This document shows positions 26,710 through 35,463 of a stretch of 64,000 nucleotides of DNA, in pieces. The translations under genes were made by a program, and so were the position numbers. The notes under the pieces are model-generated. The model searched no databases. It saw only the letters and a program-made list of their open reading frames with translations, and was not told the origin of the DNA. Origin of the DNA: Catenulispora acidiphila DSM 44928 (GTDB lineage: Bacteria > Actinomycetota > Actinomycetes > Streptomycetales > Catenulisporaceae); assembly GCF_000024025.1 (NCBI RefSeq), contig NC_013131.1, positions 7,766,229-7,830,228 on the forward strand, in the 5' to 3' direction. The stretch's first letter is position 1. Every line of letters begins with the position of its first letter.

Positions 26710-27981
26710 ATGAACAGCATCTCTGTGCGGGATCAAATCTGGCCGGCGCACGCGGCGTGGGCCGACGGCGAGCTCACGGTCGCCGGACACGGCGTGCGCG
26801 CGCTCGCCGCCGAGTTCGGCACGCCGCTCTACGTGCTCGACGCCGCCGACTTCCGAGCGCGCTGCTCGGCGTGGCTGGACGCATTCCCGAACGGAGACGT
26901 GCACTACGGCGGCAAGGCGTTCCTGGCGCCGGCGGTGGTGGGGTGGTTGGCGGAGCTGGGACTGTGCCTGGATGTGTGCAGCGGCGGGGAATTGGCGGTG
27001 GCGCGCGTCGGCGGGATGCCGCCGGAGCGCGTGGTGTTCCACGGCAACAACAAGTCGGTGGCGGAGATCCGGCAGGCGGTGGCGTGGGGCGTCGGCTGCA
27101 TCGTGCTGGACTCGCTGCACGAGGTCGAGCGCGTGGCGCGGGCAGCCGCAGAGGCGGGCACGCGACAGCCGGTCATGGTGCGGGTGAAGCCCGGAATCGA
27201 TGCCGCCACCCACGCTTCGTTGGCGACCGGTGGCGAGCGCACCAAGTTCGGGATGTCGATGGCCTCCGGCGAGGCGATGGAGGCGGTGCGCCGGGTACTG
27301 GGGGAATCAGCACTCGAATTCATCGGGCTGCACTCGCACATCGGCTCGCAGATCTTCGACCTGGACTCGTTCGCCGAAGCCGCGCGCCGCATGGTCGGCT
27401 TCCTGCGCGACGTCGAGCGCCGGCAGGGGATCGTCGTCGGCCGCCTGGATCTCGGCGGCGGCCTCGGTATCCCTTATCTGCCCGGGGAAAAGCCCGCCTC
27501 GACTCCGGCGGATCTCGCCGACGTCCTGCACGCGGTGGTCCCTGCCGGCATCCGTCTCGCCGTCGAACCCGGTCGCGCCATCGCCGGCCCGAGCACCGTC
27601 GCGGTCTACGAGGTCGGCACAGTGAAGGGCGGCTTCGTCGCGGTGGACGGCGGCATGAGCGACAACCCGCGCCCGGCGACCTACGGCGCCGTGTACACCG
27701 CGGTCCTCGCCTCGCGGCACAGCGCGGCGCCGGTCGAGCCGGTGACGGTCGTGGGCAAGCACTGCGAGAGCGGCGACGTGCTCATCGAGGACATCGCGCT
27801 GCCGGCGGACCTGGCGCCCGGCGATCTGATCGCGATCCCGTGCTCCGGCGCCTATCAGCGTTCCACTGCCAGCAACTACAACCTGGTGACGCGGCCGCCG
27901 GTGGTCGCGGTGCACGAGAACGCGGCGCACGCCATTGTGCGCCGCGAGACTGAGGAGGATCTGCTGCGGCTCTATCCCTGA
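26710..27981 (+). CDS. lysA: Diaminopimelate decarboxylase
   Basis: 423 residues from ATG 26710. Fold-type III PLP enzyme: DVHYGGKAFLAPAVVGWL carries the PLP lysine, IGLHSHIGSQIFDLDSFAE the pyrophosphate-side loop, LDLGGGLGIPYL the phosphate-binding glycines, LAVEPGRAIAGPS the Glu/Arg motif, VGKHCESGDVLIED the Cys-Glu-Ser-Gly-Asp substrate motif and STASNYNLVTRPPVVAVHEN the C-terminal Tyr region. It decarboxylates meso-diaminopimelate to lysine. It stands alone here, not with thrA/hom genes, and overlaps the convergent LD-carboxypeptidase gene by 10 bp. A second, divergent copy lies at 32531. Confidence 0.93.
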   Translation: MNSISVRDQIWPAHAAWADGELTVAGHGVRALAAEFGTPLYVLDAADFRARCSAWLDAFPNGDVHYGGKAFLAPAVVGWLAELGLCLDVCSGGELAVARVGGMPPERVVFHGNNKSVAEIRQAVAWGVGCIVLDSLHEVERVARAAAEAGTRQPVMVRVKPGIDAATHASLATGGERTKFGMSMASGEAMEAVRRVLGESALEFIGLHSHIGSQIFDLDSFAEAARRMVGFLRDVERRQGIVVGRLDLGGGLGIPYLPGEKPASTPADLADVLHAVVPAGIRLAVEPGRAIAGPSTVAVYEVGTVKGGFVAVDGGMSDNPRPATYGAVYTAVLASRHSAAPVEPVTVVGKHCESGDVLIEDIALPADLAPGDLIAIPCSGAYQRSTASNYNLVTRPPVVAVHENAAHAIVRRETEEDLLRLYP

Positions 27982-28919
27982 GCCAGCACTTGATCCAGGA
28001 AGGTGAGCGTACCGGCATCGGCGTCGAGCCGGGCGCGCACCCCCACCGGATAGGTCTGCATCTGGCAGTTGTGCCCGATGTTCACCCCGGCGAGCACCGG
28101 CACGCCGAGGTCGCCGAAGCGCTCGGCGAGCAGTTGGTCGAGCTGCTCGGGGTCGCCGCATTCGGAGAACGTGCCCAGGATGATGCCGCGGACGCCGTCC
28201 AGGTAGTCCTTGGCACGGCGGAACTGCGTGAATATCCGGTCGAGGCGGAACGGGAGTTCGTCGACGTCCTCCAGGAACAGGATCGCGTCGCGGACCGGGA
28301 ACGAGGTGTCCGTGCCGAAGTTCGCCGCGATCAGCGTCGCGGTTCCGCCGAGCGTCAGCCCTTCGGCGACGCCGGAGACCAGAGCGCGCGAGCCCGGGAA
28401 AGTGAGCCGGCTGACCGCCGAGGGCGCGTAGAGGAGCTTCATCAGCTCTTTGAAATCGTATTCGTCAGGGCCCTGCCAGAAGCCGCTGCACGCCACCATC
28501 GGACCGAACAGTGACACCCAGCCGAGCTTGACCGCTATAGCTTCCAGCAAGGCAGTGACATCGGAGTACCCGACGACCACTTTCGGCGCGGCGGCGTTGA
28601 TGCGGCTCCAGTCCATCAACTCCAGCGTGCGCTGCATTCCGTAGCCGCCGCAGGCGAGGAACACCGCGGCGTACTTGGGGTCGGTCAGGGCGCGTGTCAG
28701 GTCGGCGGCGCGTTCGGCGTCGGTACCCGCCAGGTAGTCATAGAGGCGATCGGCGCGGGTCGTGGCGAACACGTCGGGTTTGAGTCCGACGGATTCCATC
28801 GCGCGCAAGCCCGATTCCAGCTGCGGCTGACCTGGCACCGGCGAGGAGGCGCAGAGTACTGCGACGCTATCCCCCGGTTTGAGCGCGGGCGGGCGAAGCA
28901 GGGTTCGAAGCCCGGTCAT
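27972..28919 (-). CDS. LD-carboxypeptidase (peptidase S66 family)
   Basis: 315 residues from ATG 28919, whose ATGA overlaps the stop of the M20 gene. S66 enzymes cut the bond between a di-amino acid and D-Ala in cytoplasmic murein tetrapeptides or related substrates. KPGDSVAVLCASSPVPGQ at the N-terminus, VFLACGGYGMQRTLELMDW, the nucleophile context VVVGYSDVTALLEAIAVKLG, the glutamate strand DAILFLEDVDELPFRLDRIF and the histidine in VLAGVNIGHN are all present, so the Ser-His-Glu triad looks intact. No signal peptide, so it is a recycling enzyme acting inside the cell. Third gene of an overlapping set with M20 and S9 peptidases. Confidence 0.92.
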   Translation of the reverse strand: MTGLRTLLRPPALKPGDSVAVLCASSPVPGQPQLESGLRAMESVGLKPDVFATTRADRLYDYLAGTDAERAADLTRALTDPKYAAVFLACGGYGMQRTLELMDWSRINAAAPKVVVGYSDVTALLEAIAVKLGWVSLFGPMVACSGFWQGPDEYDFKELMKLLYAPSAVSRLTFPGSRALVSGVAEGLTLGGTATLIAANFGTDTSFPVRDAILFLEDVDELPFRLDRIFTQFRRAKDYLDGVRGIILGTFSECGDPEQLDQLLAERFGDLGVPVLAGVNIGHNCQMQTYPVGVRARLDADAGTLTFLDQVLAQG

Positions 28920-30322
28920 GCGCGCGTCCCGGGGTCGGTCATCAGGTAGGTGGCCAGGACACCGGAGCCGAAGGCCAGACTGTCGGTGAGGACGTGCTCG
29001 TCGACGCCGTGGACGTACTGCCAGGCGTTGAAATCCTTGGGAGTGCGTCCTGGGACGAAGCCGAAGCCGGGGATGCCGATCTTGGCGAAGGCCTTGGCGT
29101 CGGTGCCGCCGGTCATGCAGAACGGCAGGACGAGCGCCTCGGGGTCGAAGGCGCGCAGGGCGGCGGCGATCGCGGCGAAGTCCGGGGCGGTGAAGTCGGC
29201 GCTGACCGGCGCGCTGTGGTCGCCGACGCGGGTGGCGTCCGGGCCGAGGAGAGCGTCGACGGTGGCGAAGAACTCGGCCTCGGTGCCCGGCAGCAGGCGG
29301 CCGTCCAGGGCGACGCTGGCCTCGGAGGGAATGACGTTGTGCTTGTAGCCGGCACGCAGCATTGTCGGGTTGACCGAGTTGCGCAGGGTGTCGGCGAGCA
29401 GCGGGGCGGCGGCTCCGAGTCCGGACAGGTCTTGCGGGGAGATCTCGCGGCCGAAGTGCTCGGACAGGCCGTCCAACAGGGCTCTGACGATCGGGACGAC
29501 CCGGACCGGCCATTCGTACTCTGCGAAGCGCGTGATCAGCGCGGCGAGCTTGGCGATCGCGTTGTCGTCGTTGCGGCGGGAGCCGTGCCCGGCGGTGCCG
29601 CGCATCGTCACGGTCATCCACGCGCTGCCGCGCTCCCCCGCCGCGATCGGGTACAGGCGCGCGCCGTCGGACAGGTGCACCGAGTGCCCGCCGGACTCGC
29701 TGATCGCGCTCGCCACGCCCTCGAACAGGTCGGGGTGCTCGCGGCACAGGAAGCCGGCGCCGAAGTCGCCGGTGTCCTCCTCGTCGGCGACGAACGCCAT
29801 GACGATGTCGCGCGGCGGCCGCTGCCCGGTGCGGGCCAGGTGCTGGACGAACGCGAGCATCATCGCGTCCATGTCCTTCATGTCCAGCGCGCCGCGTCCC
29901 CAGACCGCGCCGTCGCGGACGTCGCCGGAGAAGGGGTAGGACCGCCAGTCGGCGGGCTCGGCCGGGACGACGTCGAGGTGGCCGTGGACCAGCAGCGCGG
30001 GCGCGCCGGGGTCGGTGCCGGGGATGCGGACCACGGTGTTCGCGCGGCGGGGCGCCGATTCCAGGACGATCGGATCGAAGCCGGCGTCGGTGATCTGCTC
30101 GGCGACCCATTCGGCGCAGGCGCGCTCGCCGCGGCTCTCGCCGGCGCCGAAGTTGCTGGTGTCGAAGCGGATCAGGCGGGAGCAGGCGGCGACGGTGTCG
30201 GCGGCGAGCTTTTCCAGGTCGGCTTCGGCGGGGCGGGGTGTGGCGGCGGAAGCCCTGGTGTGAGGAATGCGAATGCCGGGGGTCTGAATCTCAGGAGTCT
30301 GTGTGTCAGGGCTCTCGGTCAC
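28916..30322 (-). CDS. M20-family zinc metallopeptidase
   Basis: 468 residues from GTG 30322, which overlaps the S9 gene's stop as GTGA. Metal ligands follow the M20 pattern: LLVHGHLDVVPAEPADW (His, then catalytic Asp), VWGRGALDMKDMDAMML (bridging Asp), VMAFVADEEDTGDFGAGFL (catalytic Glu-Glu), and FCMTGGTDAKAFAKIGIPGF / HGVDEHVLTDSLAFGSGV near the C-terminus. A dimerisation lid domain lies between ~190 and 320. M20 enzymes are amino-acylases or dipeptidases; substrate unknown. The first 35 residues are Thr/Pro-rich (TQTPEIQTPGIRIPHT) and dispensable-looking. Confidence 0.92.
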   Translation of the reverse strand: MTESPDTQTPEIQTPGIRIPHTRASAATPRPAEADLEKLAADTVAACSRLIRFDTSNFGAGESRGERACAEWVAEQITDAGFDPIVLESAPRRANTVVRIPGTDPGAPALLVHGHLDVVPAEPADWRSYPFSGDVRDGAVWGRGALDMKDMDAMMLAFVQHLARTGQRPPRDIVMAFVADEEDTGDFGAGFLCREHPDLFEGVASAISESGGHSVHLSDGARLYPIAAGERGSAWMTVTMRGTAGHGSRRNDDNAIAKLAALITRFAEYEWPVRVVPIVRALLDGLSEHFGREISPQDLSGLGAAAPLLADTLRNSVNPTMLRAGYKHNVIPSEASVALDGRLLPGTEAEFFATVDALLGPDATRVGDHSAPVSADFTAPDFAAIAAALRAFDPEALVLPFCMTGGTDAKAFAKIGIPGFGFVPGRTPKDFNAWQYVHGVDEHVLTDSLAFGSGVLATYLMTDPGTRA

Positions 30323-32310
30323 TTGCCCGCTCCGAGGACGTCGGCGTACAGGTCGAGTTCGGCTTGCAGGCACACGGACATCGTCTCGTCCTTGCGGAAG
30401 CCGTGCCCCTCGCCGGGGAACCGGTGATAGGCGCGGACCAGCCCGGGGTTGACCCTCTCGACCGCCCACACCAACCGGTCAGCCTGGTCCGGGCGGCAGA
30501 TCACGTCGTCCAGACCCTGCAGCATGATGAACGGCGCGGTGATCTCCGCGGCGTGGGCCAGCGGCGAGACCTTGGCGAAGCGCTCGGCGTCCTTGTCCGG
30601 ATCGCCGATCAGGTAGTGGACATAGCGGCTCTCGAAGTCGTGGGTCTGCTCGTCGAACCAGGTCCCGGGGTCGCTGATCGGGAAGTAGACGGTCCCGCAG
30701 GCGAAGTAGTCGCTGTGCGCGAGCGCCGCCAGGGTGGCCCAGCCGCCGGCCGAGCCGCCGCGGATGCCGGTGCGCCGCGGGTCCGCGAGCCCGGCGTCGG
30801 CCAGGGCGCGCGCCACGGCGACCGAATCCTCGACGTCGGTGACGCCCCAGGTGTGGCGCAGGCGGTCGCGGTAGGCGCGGCCGTAGCCGGTGGAGCCGCC
30901 GTAGTCGACCGAGGCGACGGCGTAGCCGCGGGAGGTGAACAGCGCGAAGGCCAGGTGGCGCGTGGCGACGGTGCTGCTGGTCGGGCCGCCGTGGACGTCG
31001 ATCAGCAGCGGCGGCGGGGTGTCGGACGGGCCGCGGTACCCGGGATTGGTCGGCGGGTGGTAGATGTACGGGACCTGCCAGCCGCCCTCGACCTGGACGT
31101 GGCGGCGTTCGGGGACGCCGACCCAGGCTTCGTGGGGGTACTCGGCGCGCTCGACGCAGCGGACGGTGTCGCGGCGCGCAACGTCGATGCGCAGCGGGGT
31201 CGAGGGTTCGGTGGCGCTGGCGGCGACGACGGCGATCGAGCCGGCGCTGCCGGACACGGAGCTGGCGAACTCGGTCCACCCCGGCGCGAGGTCGGTGGTC
31301 TCGCCGGTCTCGGGGTCCCACAGGATCAGCGTCTCGTCGCCGAGGCTGCGGCGCAGGACCACGCCGGCGTCGGTGACCGCGAAGGAGGTGGAGCCGACGC
31401 GCCAGATGGCGTGGCCGCACTCGGTCTGCGTCGGGAAGACGTTGGTCGCGGTCGTCTCCTCCCCGGCGAGGTCGACGCGGAACAGGTTCCACCAGCCGTC
31501 GGGATCGGCGAGCGCGTACAGGGTGTCCGCGTCGGCCCATTCCGCCTGCGCGACGGAGACTTGTGTGTCGATGCTGCCCTGGCTGTCGACGCCGCCGCTG
31601 CCCTCGTCGCCGCCGAGCACCCGGACCGGCGCGACCGCGACGCCGTCGAGGATCGAGGCGACCATCAGGTCGGTGGTCTCCCACGGCATCACGGGGTGGT
31701 TCCAGCCGAGCCAGGACAGCCGCGTGCCGTCGGGACTGAGGCGGATCGTCGACAGGAAGTGGTGCGAGCGGGCCACGATGCGCAGCGCGTCCGGATCCTC
31801 GGCGGCGGCGCCGGACAGCGGGATCGCGACGATCTCGCGCGTGGTGCGCGGCGCGGGGTCGGTCAGCCGGTTCGTCTGGGGGATCTCGTAGACCTCGCGG
31901 ATCGCCCAAATCTCGGTTCCGGTCGGGCCCAGGATCATGTCGGAGTAGTTGGAGCAGCGGACGCCGTCTGGGTCGGCGGGCGTCAGCGGGACCGGGACGT
32001 CGGCGAGCCGATACAGCCGCTGATCGCGGGAGCAGGAGAACACCGCGAGGTCGGGCGTGGCGAGGTAGGGACGGCCGCCGTATCCGATGGCCTTGTTGCC
32101 GACCGGCCAGTCCGCTCCCAGCACCGAACCGACCTCGCCGTCCGCGCCGCGGCGCATCAGACCCACGGTCGCCGTCGCCGGATCCGGCGCGCACCACCAG
32201 GTCTGCTCGCCGACGACCGAGGGCCACTGCGGCGCGCCGGGCGCGGCGGCGACGTCCTCGGGCGTGATCGGCGAGGGCCAGCTGCCGTAAGGCTTGTCGA
32301 CCTTTGTCAC
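30319..32310 (-). CDS. S9-family prolyl-oligopeptidase-like serine peptidase
   Basis: 663 residues from GTG 32310, chosen because AAGGAG lies five bases upstream. The N-terminal ~390 residues form a seven-bladed propeller that gates the active site. The C-terminal alpha/beta-hydrolase has LLIDVHGGPTSSTVATRHL, the nucleophile elbow TGIRGGSAGGWATLAAL, the Asp region FIMLQGLDDVICRPDQAD and the His in FPGEGHGFRKDETM. No signal peptide, so it acts in the cytosol on short peptides. First gene of the S9-M20-LD-carboxypeptidase operon, whose products together could reduce imported or recycled oligopeptides to amino acids. Confidence 0.92.
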   Translation of the reverse strand: MTKVDKPYGSWPSPITPEDVAAAPGAPQWPSVVGEQTWWCAPDPATATVGLMRRGADGEVGSVLGADWPVGNKAIGYGGRPYLATPDLAVFSCSRDQRLYRLADVPVPLTPADPDGVRCSNYSDMILGPTGTEIWAIREVYEIPQTNRLTDPAPRTTREIVAIPLSGAAAEDPDALRIVARSHHFLSTIRLSPDGTRLSWLGWNHPVMPWETTDLMVASILDGVAVAPVRVLGGDEGSGGVDSQGSIDTQVSVAQAEWADADTLYALADPDGWWNLFRVDLAGEETTATNVFPTQTECGHAIWRVGSTSFAVTDAGVVLRRSLGDETLILWDPETGETTDLAPGWTEFASSVSGSAGSIAVVAASATEPSTPLRIDVARRDTVRCVERAEYPHEAWVGVPERRHVQVEGGWQVPYIYHPPTNPGYRGPSDTPPPLLIDVHGGPTSSTVATRHLAFALFTSRGYAVASVDYGGSTGYGRAYRDRLRHTWGVTDVEDSVAVARALADAGLADPRRTGIRGGSAGGWATLAALAHSDYFACGTVYFPISDPGTWFDEQTHDFESRYVHYLIGDPDKDAERFAKVSPLAHAAEITAPFIMLQGLDDVICRPDQADRLVWAVERVNPGLVRAYHRFPGEGHGFRKDETMSVCLQAELDLYADVLGAGK

Positions 32311-32352
32311 GGAGTCTCCTTGGCTCGGTCGGTGGTGCGGGTGCGGTGTTTT

Positions 32353-32406
32353 GGGTCTGTTCGGTGCTCTGAGTCTGTTCGTTGTTCTGGGTCTGTGCGG
32401 TGCTCC
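32353..32406. repeat. 18-bp tandem repeat, three copies
   Basis: Consecutive units GGGTCTGTTCGGTGCTCT, GAGTCTGTTCGTTGTTCT and GGGTCTGTGCGGTGCTCC, 43 bp upstream of the S9 start in the divergent region shared with the PLP-enzyme gene. It could belong to the leader of the leftward operon. Confidence 0.75.
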
Positions 32407-32530
32407 GGCTGCGGCGTCAGCCTTCCCGCCGGAGGCGGATCGGCAAGGCGTCTGCCGGGTTTTGGAGTGTGAGCGGCGAGGTTTTCGAGGCTCGCAGCCC
32501 CGGCGGCGTCCAGGTCCCACGCTGGGTCGC

Positions 32531-33853
32531 GTGACCCATGACCACCATGCCCGCCGTATCCGCCGGGACCGAGCCGTGCACGCCGCGGTCGCCCAGGACC
32601 TGCTCGATCCGCATGCCACACCGGTCGCGGCGTTCGTCGACCTGCAAGGGATCGAGCAGACGGCGGCGGAGCTGCGGGCCGCCTGGCCGCGCGAGACGGA
32701 GGTGCTGCACGCCTTCGCCGCCAAGGCGAACCCGATGGTGCCGATCCTCGCGCTGCTGCTCCGGCACGGCCTCGGCTGCGAGGTGAGCAGCCCCGGGGAG
32801 CTGGCGCAGGCGCGCGCCGCCGGGTTCCCGATGGCGCGGGTTGTGCTCGACTCGCCGGCGAAGACCCAGGCCGAGCTGGCGGTCGCGCTGCGGGACGGCA
32901 TCGCGCTGAACATCGACAACTTCGAGGAACTGGAGCGCGTGGACCGCCTGGTCGCCGACGGCGCGGCGGCGGTGCGGGTCGGCGTACGGATCAACCCGCA
33001 GGTGGGGATCGGGTCGATCGAGGCGATGTCGACGGCCGGGCGGACGACGAAGTTCGGCATCGCGATGGCCGACCCGGGCAACCGGCAACGGCTGCTCGCG
33101 GCGTACGCGGCCCGGCCGTGGCTGCGCTGGGTCCACGTCCACGTCGGCTCGCAGGGCATCCCGCTGGAGCTGAACGCGGCGGGCGTCGCCGAGGCGGTGC
33201 GCTTCGCGCAGGAGGTCAACGCGCGGCGGGACGGGCAGATCGAGGGCATCGATATCGGTGGCGGGCTGCCGGTCGACTTCAGCACGGACGGGGACAGTCC
33301 CACCTTCGCCGATCATGTGGCGGTCTTGCGGGACGCCGCGCCGGAGTTGTTCACCGGCGGGTTCAAGGTGGTGACGGAGTACGGCCGCTCGGTGATGACG
33401 AAGAACGGCTTCATCGCCTCACGCGTGGAGTACACGAAGCGCACTGGCGGGCGCGCTATAGCGTTGACGCACGCGGGGGCACAGGTGGCGGCGCGTACTG
33501 TGTTCGCTCCTAAGTCCTGGCCACTGCGGGTGCTTGCTTATGACCGCCATGGGCTGCCCAGTACTGCGGAGCTGGAAGTGCAGGACGTCGCGGGACCGTG
33601 CTGCTTCGCCGGGGACCTCGTGGCTCGGGAGCGCAAGCTGCCGCGGCTCGCTACGGAGGACATCGTGGTCGTGCCGGATACAGGTGCGTACTACTTCTCC
33701 TCGCCGTTCCAGTACAACAGTCTGCCGATGCCGCCGGTGTTCGGGTTCGAGGTGTCGGACGGGGATGTGGTGCGGTTCCATGTGCTGCGCGCCGCGGAGA
33801 GCCTCGATGAGGTGGTGGCCCGGAGCGGGGTGCTGCCGGCGAGTCTGCGGTGA
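32531..33853 (+). CDS. Fold-type III PLP enzyme, diaminopimelate/ornithine decarboxylase-like, altered substrate motif
   Basis: 440 residues from GTG 32531; no clear ribosome site and the frame is open upstream, so the start is tentative. PLP lysine in VLHAFAAKANPMVPILA, glycine loop IEGIDIGGGLPVDFSTDG, KVVTEYGRSVMTKNGFIAS for the phosphate Arg region, and a LysA/ODC-like C-terminus (DTGAYYFSSPFQYNSLPMPP). Where lysA has CESGD, this protein has CCFAGDLVARERKLP: the Glu and Ser of the motif are replaced, so diaminopimelate is unlikely to be the natural substrate. It overlaps the D-aminoacylase gene by GTGA; a decarboxylase, racemase or deaminase acting on an amino acid released by that enzyme is the working inference. 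Confidence 0.85.
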   Translation: MTHDHHARRIRRDRAVHAAVAQDLLDPHATPVAAFVDLQGIEQTAAELRAAWPRETEVLHAFAAKANPMVPILALLLRHGLGCEVSSPGELAQARAAGFPMARVVLDSPAKTQAELAVALRDGIALNIDNFEELERVDRLVADGAAAVRVGVRINPQVGIGSIEAMSTAGRTTKFGIAMADPGNRQRLLAAYAARPWLRWVHVHVGSQGIPLELNAAGVAEAVRFAQEVNARRDGQIEGIDIGGGLPVDFSTDGDSPTFADHVAVLRDAAPELFTGGFKVVTEYGRSVMTKNGFIASRVEYTKRTGGRAIALTHAGAQVAARTVFAPKSWPLRVLAYDRHGLPSTAELEVQDVAGPCCFAGDLVARERKLPRLATEDIVVVPDTGAYYFSSPFQYNSLPMPPVFGFEVSDGDVVRFHVLRAAESLDEVVARSGVLPASLR

Positions 33854-35400
33854 GCGGGTTCTCGCTGGTGCTGCGCGGCGGGCTCGTCGCCGACGGGACT
33901 GGCGCGCCATTGGTCCCGGCGGATGTGGCGGTGTCTCGCGGGCGGGTCACAGTGCTGCCTCCCGGAACGTTCCCTCATGATGCCGGTCCCTTTACCGAAC
34001 TCATCGACGTCTCAGGCTTGGTCGTCGCTCCGGGCTTCATCGACGCGCATACACACTCGGACACTGCTTCCATCGACGCTGCGGAAGGCTTACTCGATGA
34101 GGCGCAGGTATATGCCTCGGTCCTCCAGGGGGTGACGACGGAGATCGCGGGGAACTGCGGTCATAGTGCGTTTCCCGGGAGGTATGCGGGGTTCGACGCC
34201 TTAGGGCGCGCGCATAGCGTTGTCGGGCGGGCGAACCACTTGGCGTCCCTGGTAGGGCACGGGACTCTGCGCGCTGCGGTGGTCGGGGAGGAGGCGCGCG
34301 CTGCTCGTGCGGCGGAGATCGCTTGGATGGCGGAAGCGCTAGACGAAGCTCTAACGGCGGGCGCAGTCGGGTTCTCTACTGGGCTCATCTACACGCCAGG
34401 CTCTTATGCGGATACTGCGGAGATCACTGCGTTGGCGGCAGTCGCGGCGCGCCATGGGAAGCCTTATGTGACGCACCTGCGGGACGAGATGTCGGGTGTC
34501 GAGGGCGCCCTAGAGGAAGCGGTCGCTATAGCGCGGGACAGTGGCGCGGCGCTGCACGTGTCACACCACAAGACGGCTGGGAAGTACGCATGGGGACGTA
34601 CCGAGGTAACGCTGGCGCGGCTGGCTGCGCTTCGGGAGTCGGGGATGGATGTGACGTGCGACGTCTATCCCTATACAGCCGGCAGTACGGCACTAGCTGC
34701 GATGCTGCCTCCCTGGGCTCATGACGGCGGCAAGGACCAACTACTGAAGCGCCTACGCGACCCGGCTCAGCGCGATTCCCTGCGCAAGGCGATCGCCGAA
34801 GGCGTCCCCGGCTGGGAGAACACGGTCGGCAACGGCGGCTGGGACCGCATCGCCGTCGCTGGCGCCCCCCACCACCCCACCTACCAGGGCCACACCATCG
34901 CCGAACTCGCCGCAGCCGCAGGCACGGACGCGCTCGACCTGGTAGCGGACCTCCTCCTCGGCGAAGACGGCGACGTAACGATCATCAGCCACTCCATGCG
35001 CGAAGACGACGTCCAACGCGTCCTGACAGCCCCCTTCACCATGATCGGCTCCGACGGCGTCCCCACCCCCGGCCTCCCCCACCCCCGCTGGGCCGGCACC
35101 TTCACCCGCGTCCTAGGCCACTACACCCGCGACCTCAACCTCCTCCCCCTCCCCGAAGCAATCCGCAAAATGACCACCGCCCCAGCCACCCGCTTCAACC
35201 TCCCCCACCGAGGCACCCTCCGCACCGGCGCCCACGCGGACATCACAGTCTTCGACCCAGCGCACGTAGCCGACCGAGCAACCTTCGCCGAACCCCGCAG
35301 GACACCAGAAGGAGTCCACCTGGTCATAGTCGACGGCACAATCGTGGTCCGCGACGGAGCCCTAACCGGCGCACGCCCAGGACAGGTGTTGAGGTGCTGA
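33850..35400 (+). CDS. N-acyl-D-amino-acid deacylase (D-aminoacylase), amidohydrolase superfamily
   Basis: 516 residues from GTG 33850, overlapping the previous stop. The amidohydrolase metal site is APGFIDAHTHSDTASID (HxH); GVTTEIAGNCGHSAFPG carries the cysteine typical of D-aminoacylases; YVTHLRDEMSGVEGALEEAV and ALHVSHHKTAGKYAWG give the next histidines; TMIGSDGVPTPGLPHPRWAG the catalytic Asp. The C-terminal small beta domain (GTLRTGAHADITVFDP) closes the protein. It removes acyl groups from N-acyl-D-amino acids or D-peptides. Base composition changes within the gene: after ~34850 the plus strand becomes strongly C/A-rich. A 56-bp repeat array starts 63 bp past the stop. Confidence 0.9.
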   Translation: MSGFSLVLRGGLVADGTGAPLVPADVAVSRGRVTVLPPGTFPHDAGPFTELIDVSGLVVAPGFIDAHTHSDTASIDAAEGLLDEAQVYASVLQGVTTEIAGNCGHSAFPGRYAGFDALGRAHSVVGRANHLASLVGHGTLRAAVVGEEARAARAAEIAWMAEALDEALTAGAVGFSTGLIYTPGSYADTAEITALAAVAARHGKPYVTHLRDEMSGVEGALEEAVAIARDSGAALHVSHHKTAGKYAWGRTEVTLARLAALRESGMDVTCDVYPYTAGSTALAAMLPPWAHDGGKDQLLKRLRDPAQRDSLRKAIAEGVPGWENTVGNGGWDRIAVAGAPHHPTYQGHTIAELAAAAGTDALDLVADLLLGEDGDVTIISHSMREDDVQRVLTAPFTMIGSDGVPTPGLPHPRWAGTFTRVLGHYTRDLNLLPLPEAIRKMTTAPATRFNLPHRGTLRTGAHADITVFDPAHVADRATFAEPRRTPEGVHLVIVDGTIVVRDGALTGARPGQVLRC

Positions 35401-35463
35401 GAACAACACGGCAGCACTCAAGCAGCAGCCACACAGACGGAGACGGTCGCGCAGTCAGCACTC

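Noticed and set aside
30322..30469. N-terminal extension of the M20 peptidase into the S9 gene
   Set aside because: The extension is the antisense-like reading of the S9 C-terminus; GTG 30322 gives a normal GTGA overlap and family-like length.
32310..33303. An upstream extension of the S9 peptidase to 994 residues
   Set aside because: The extra 330 residues run antisense to the PLP-enzyme gene and past an AAGGAG-GTG start that fits the family N-terminus.
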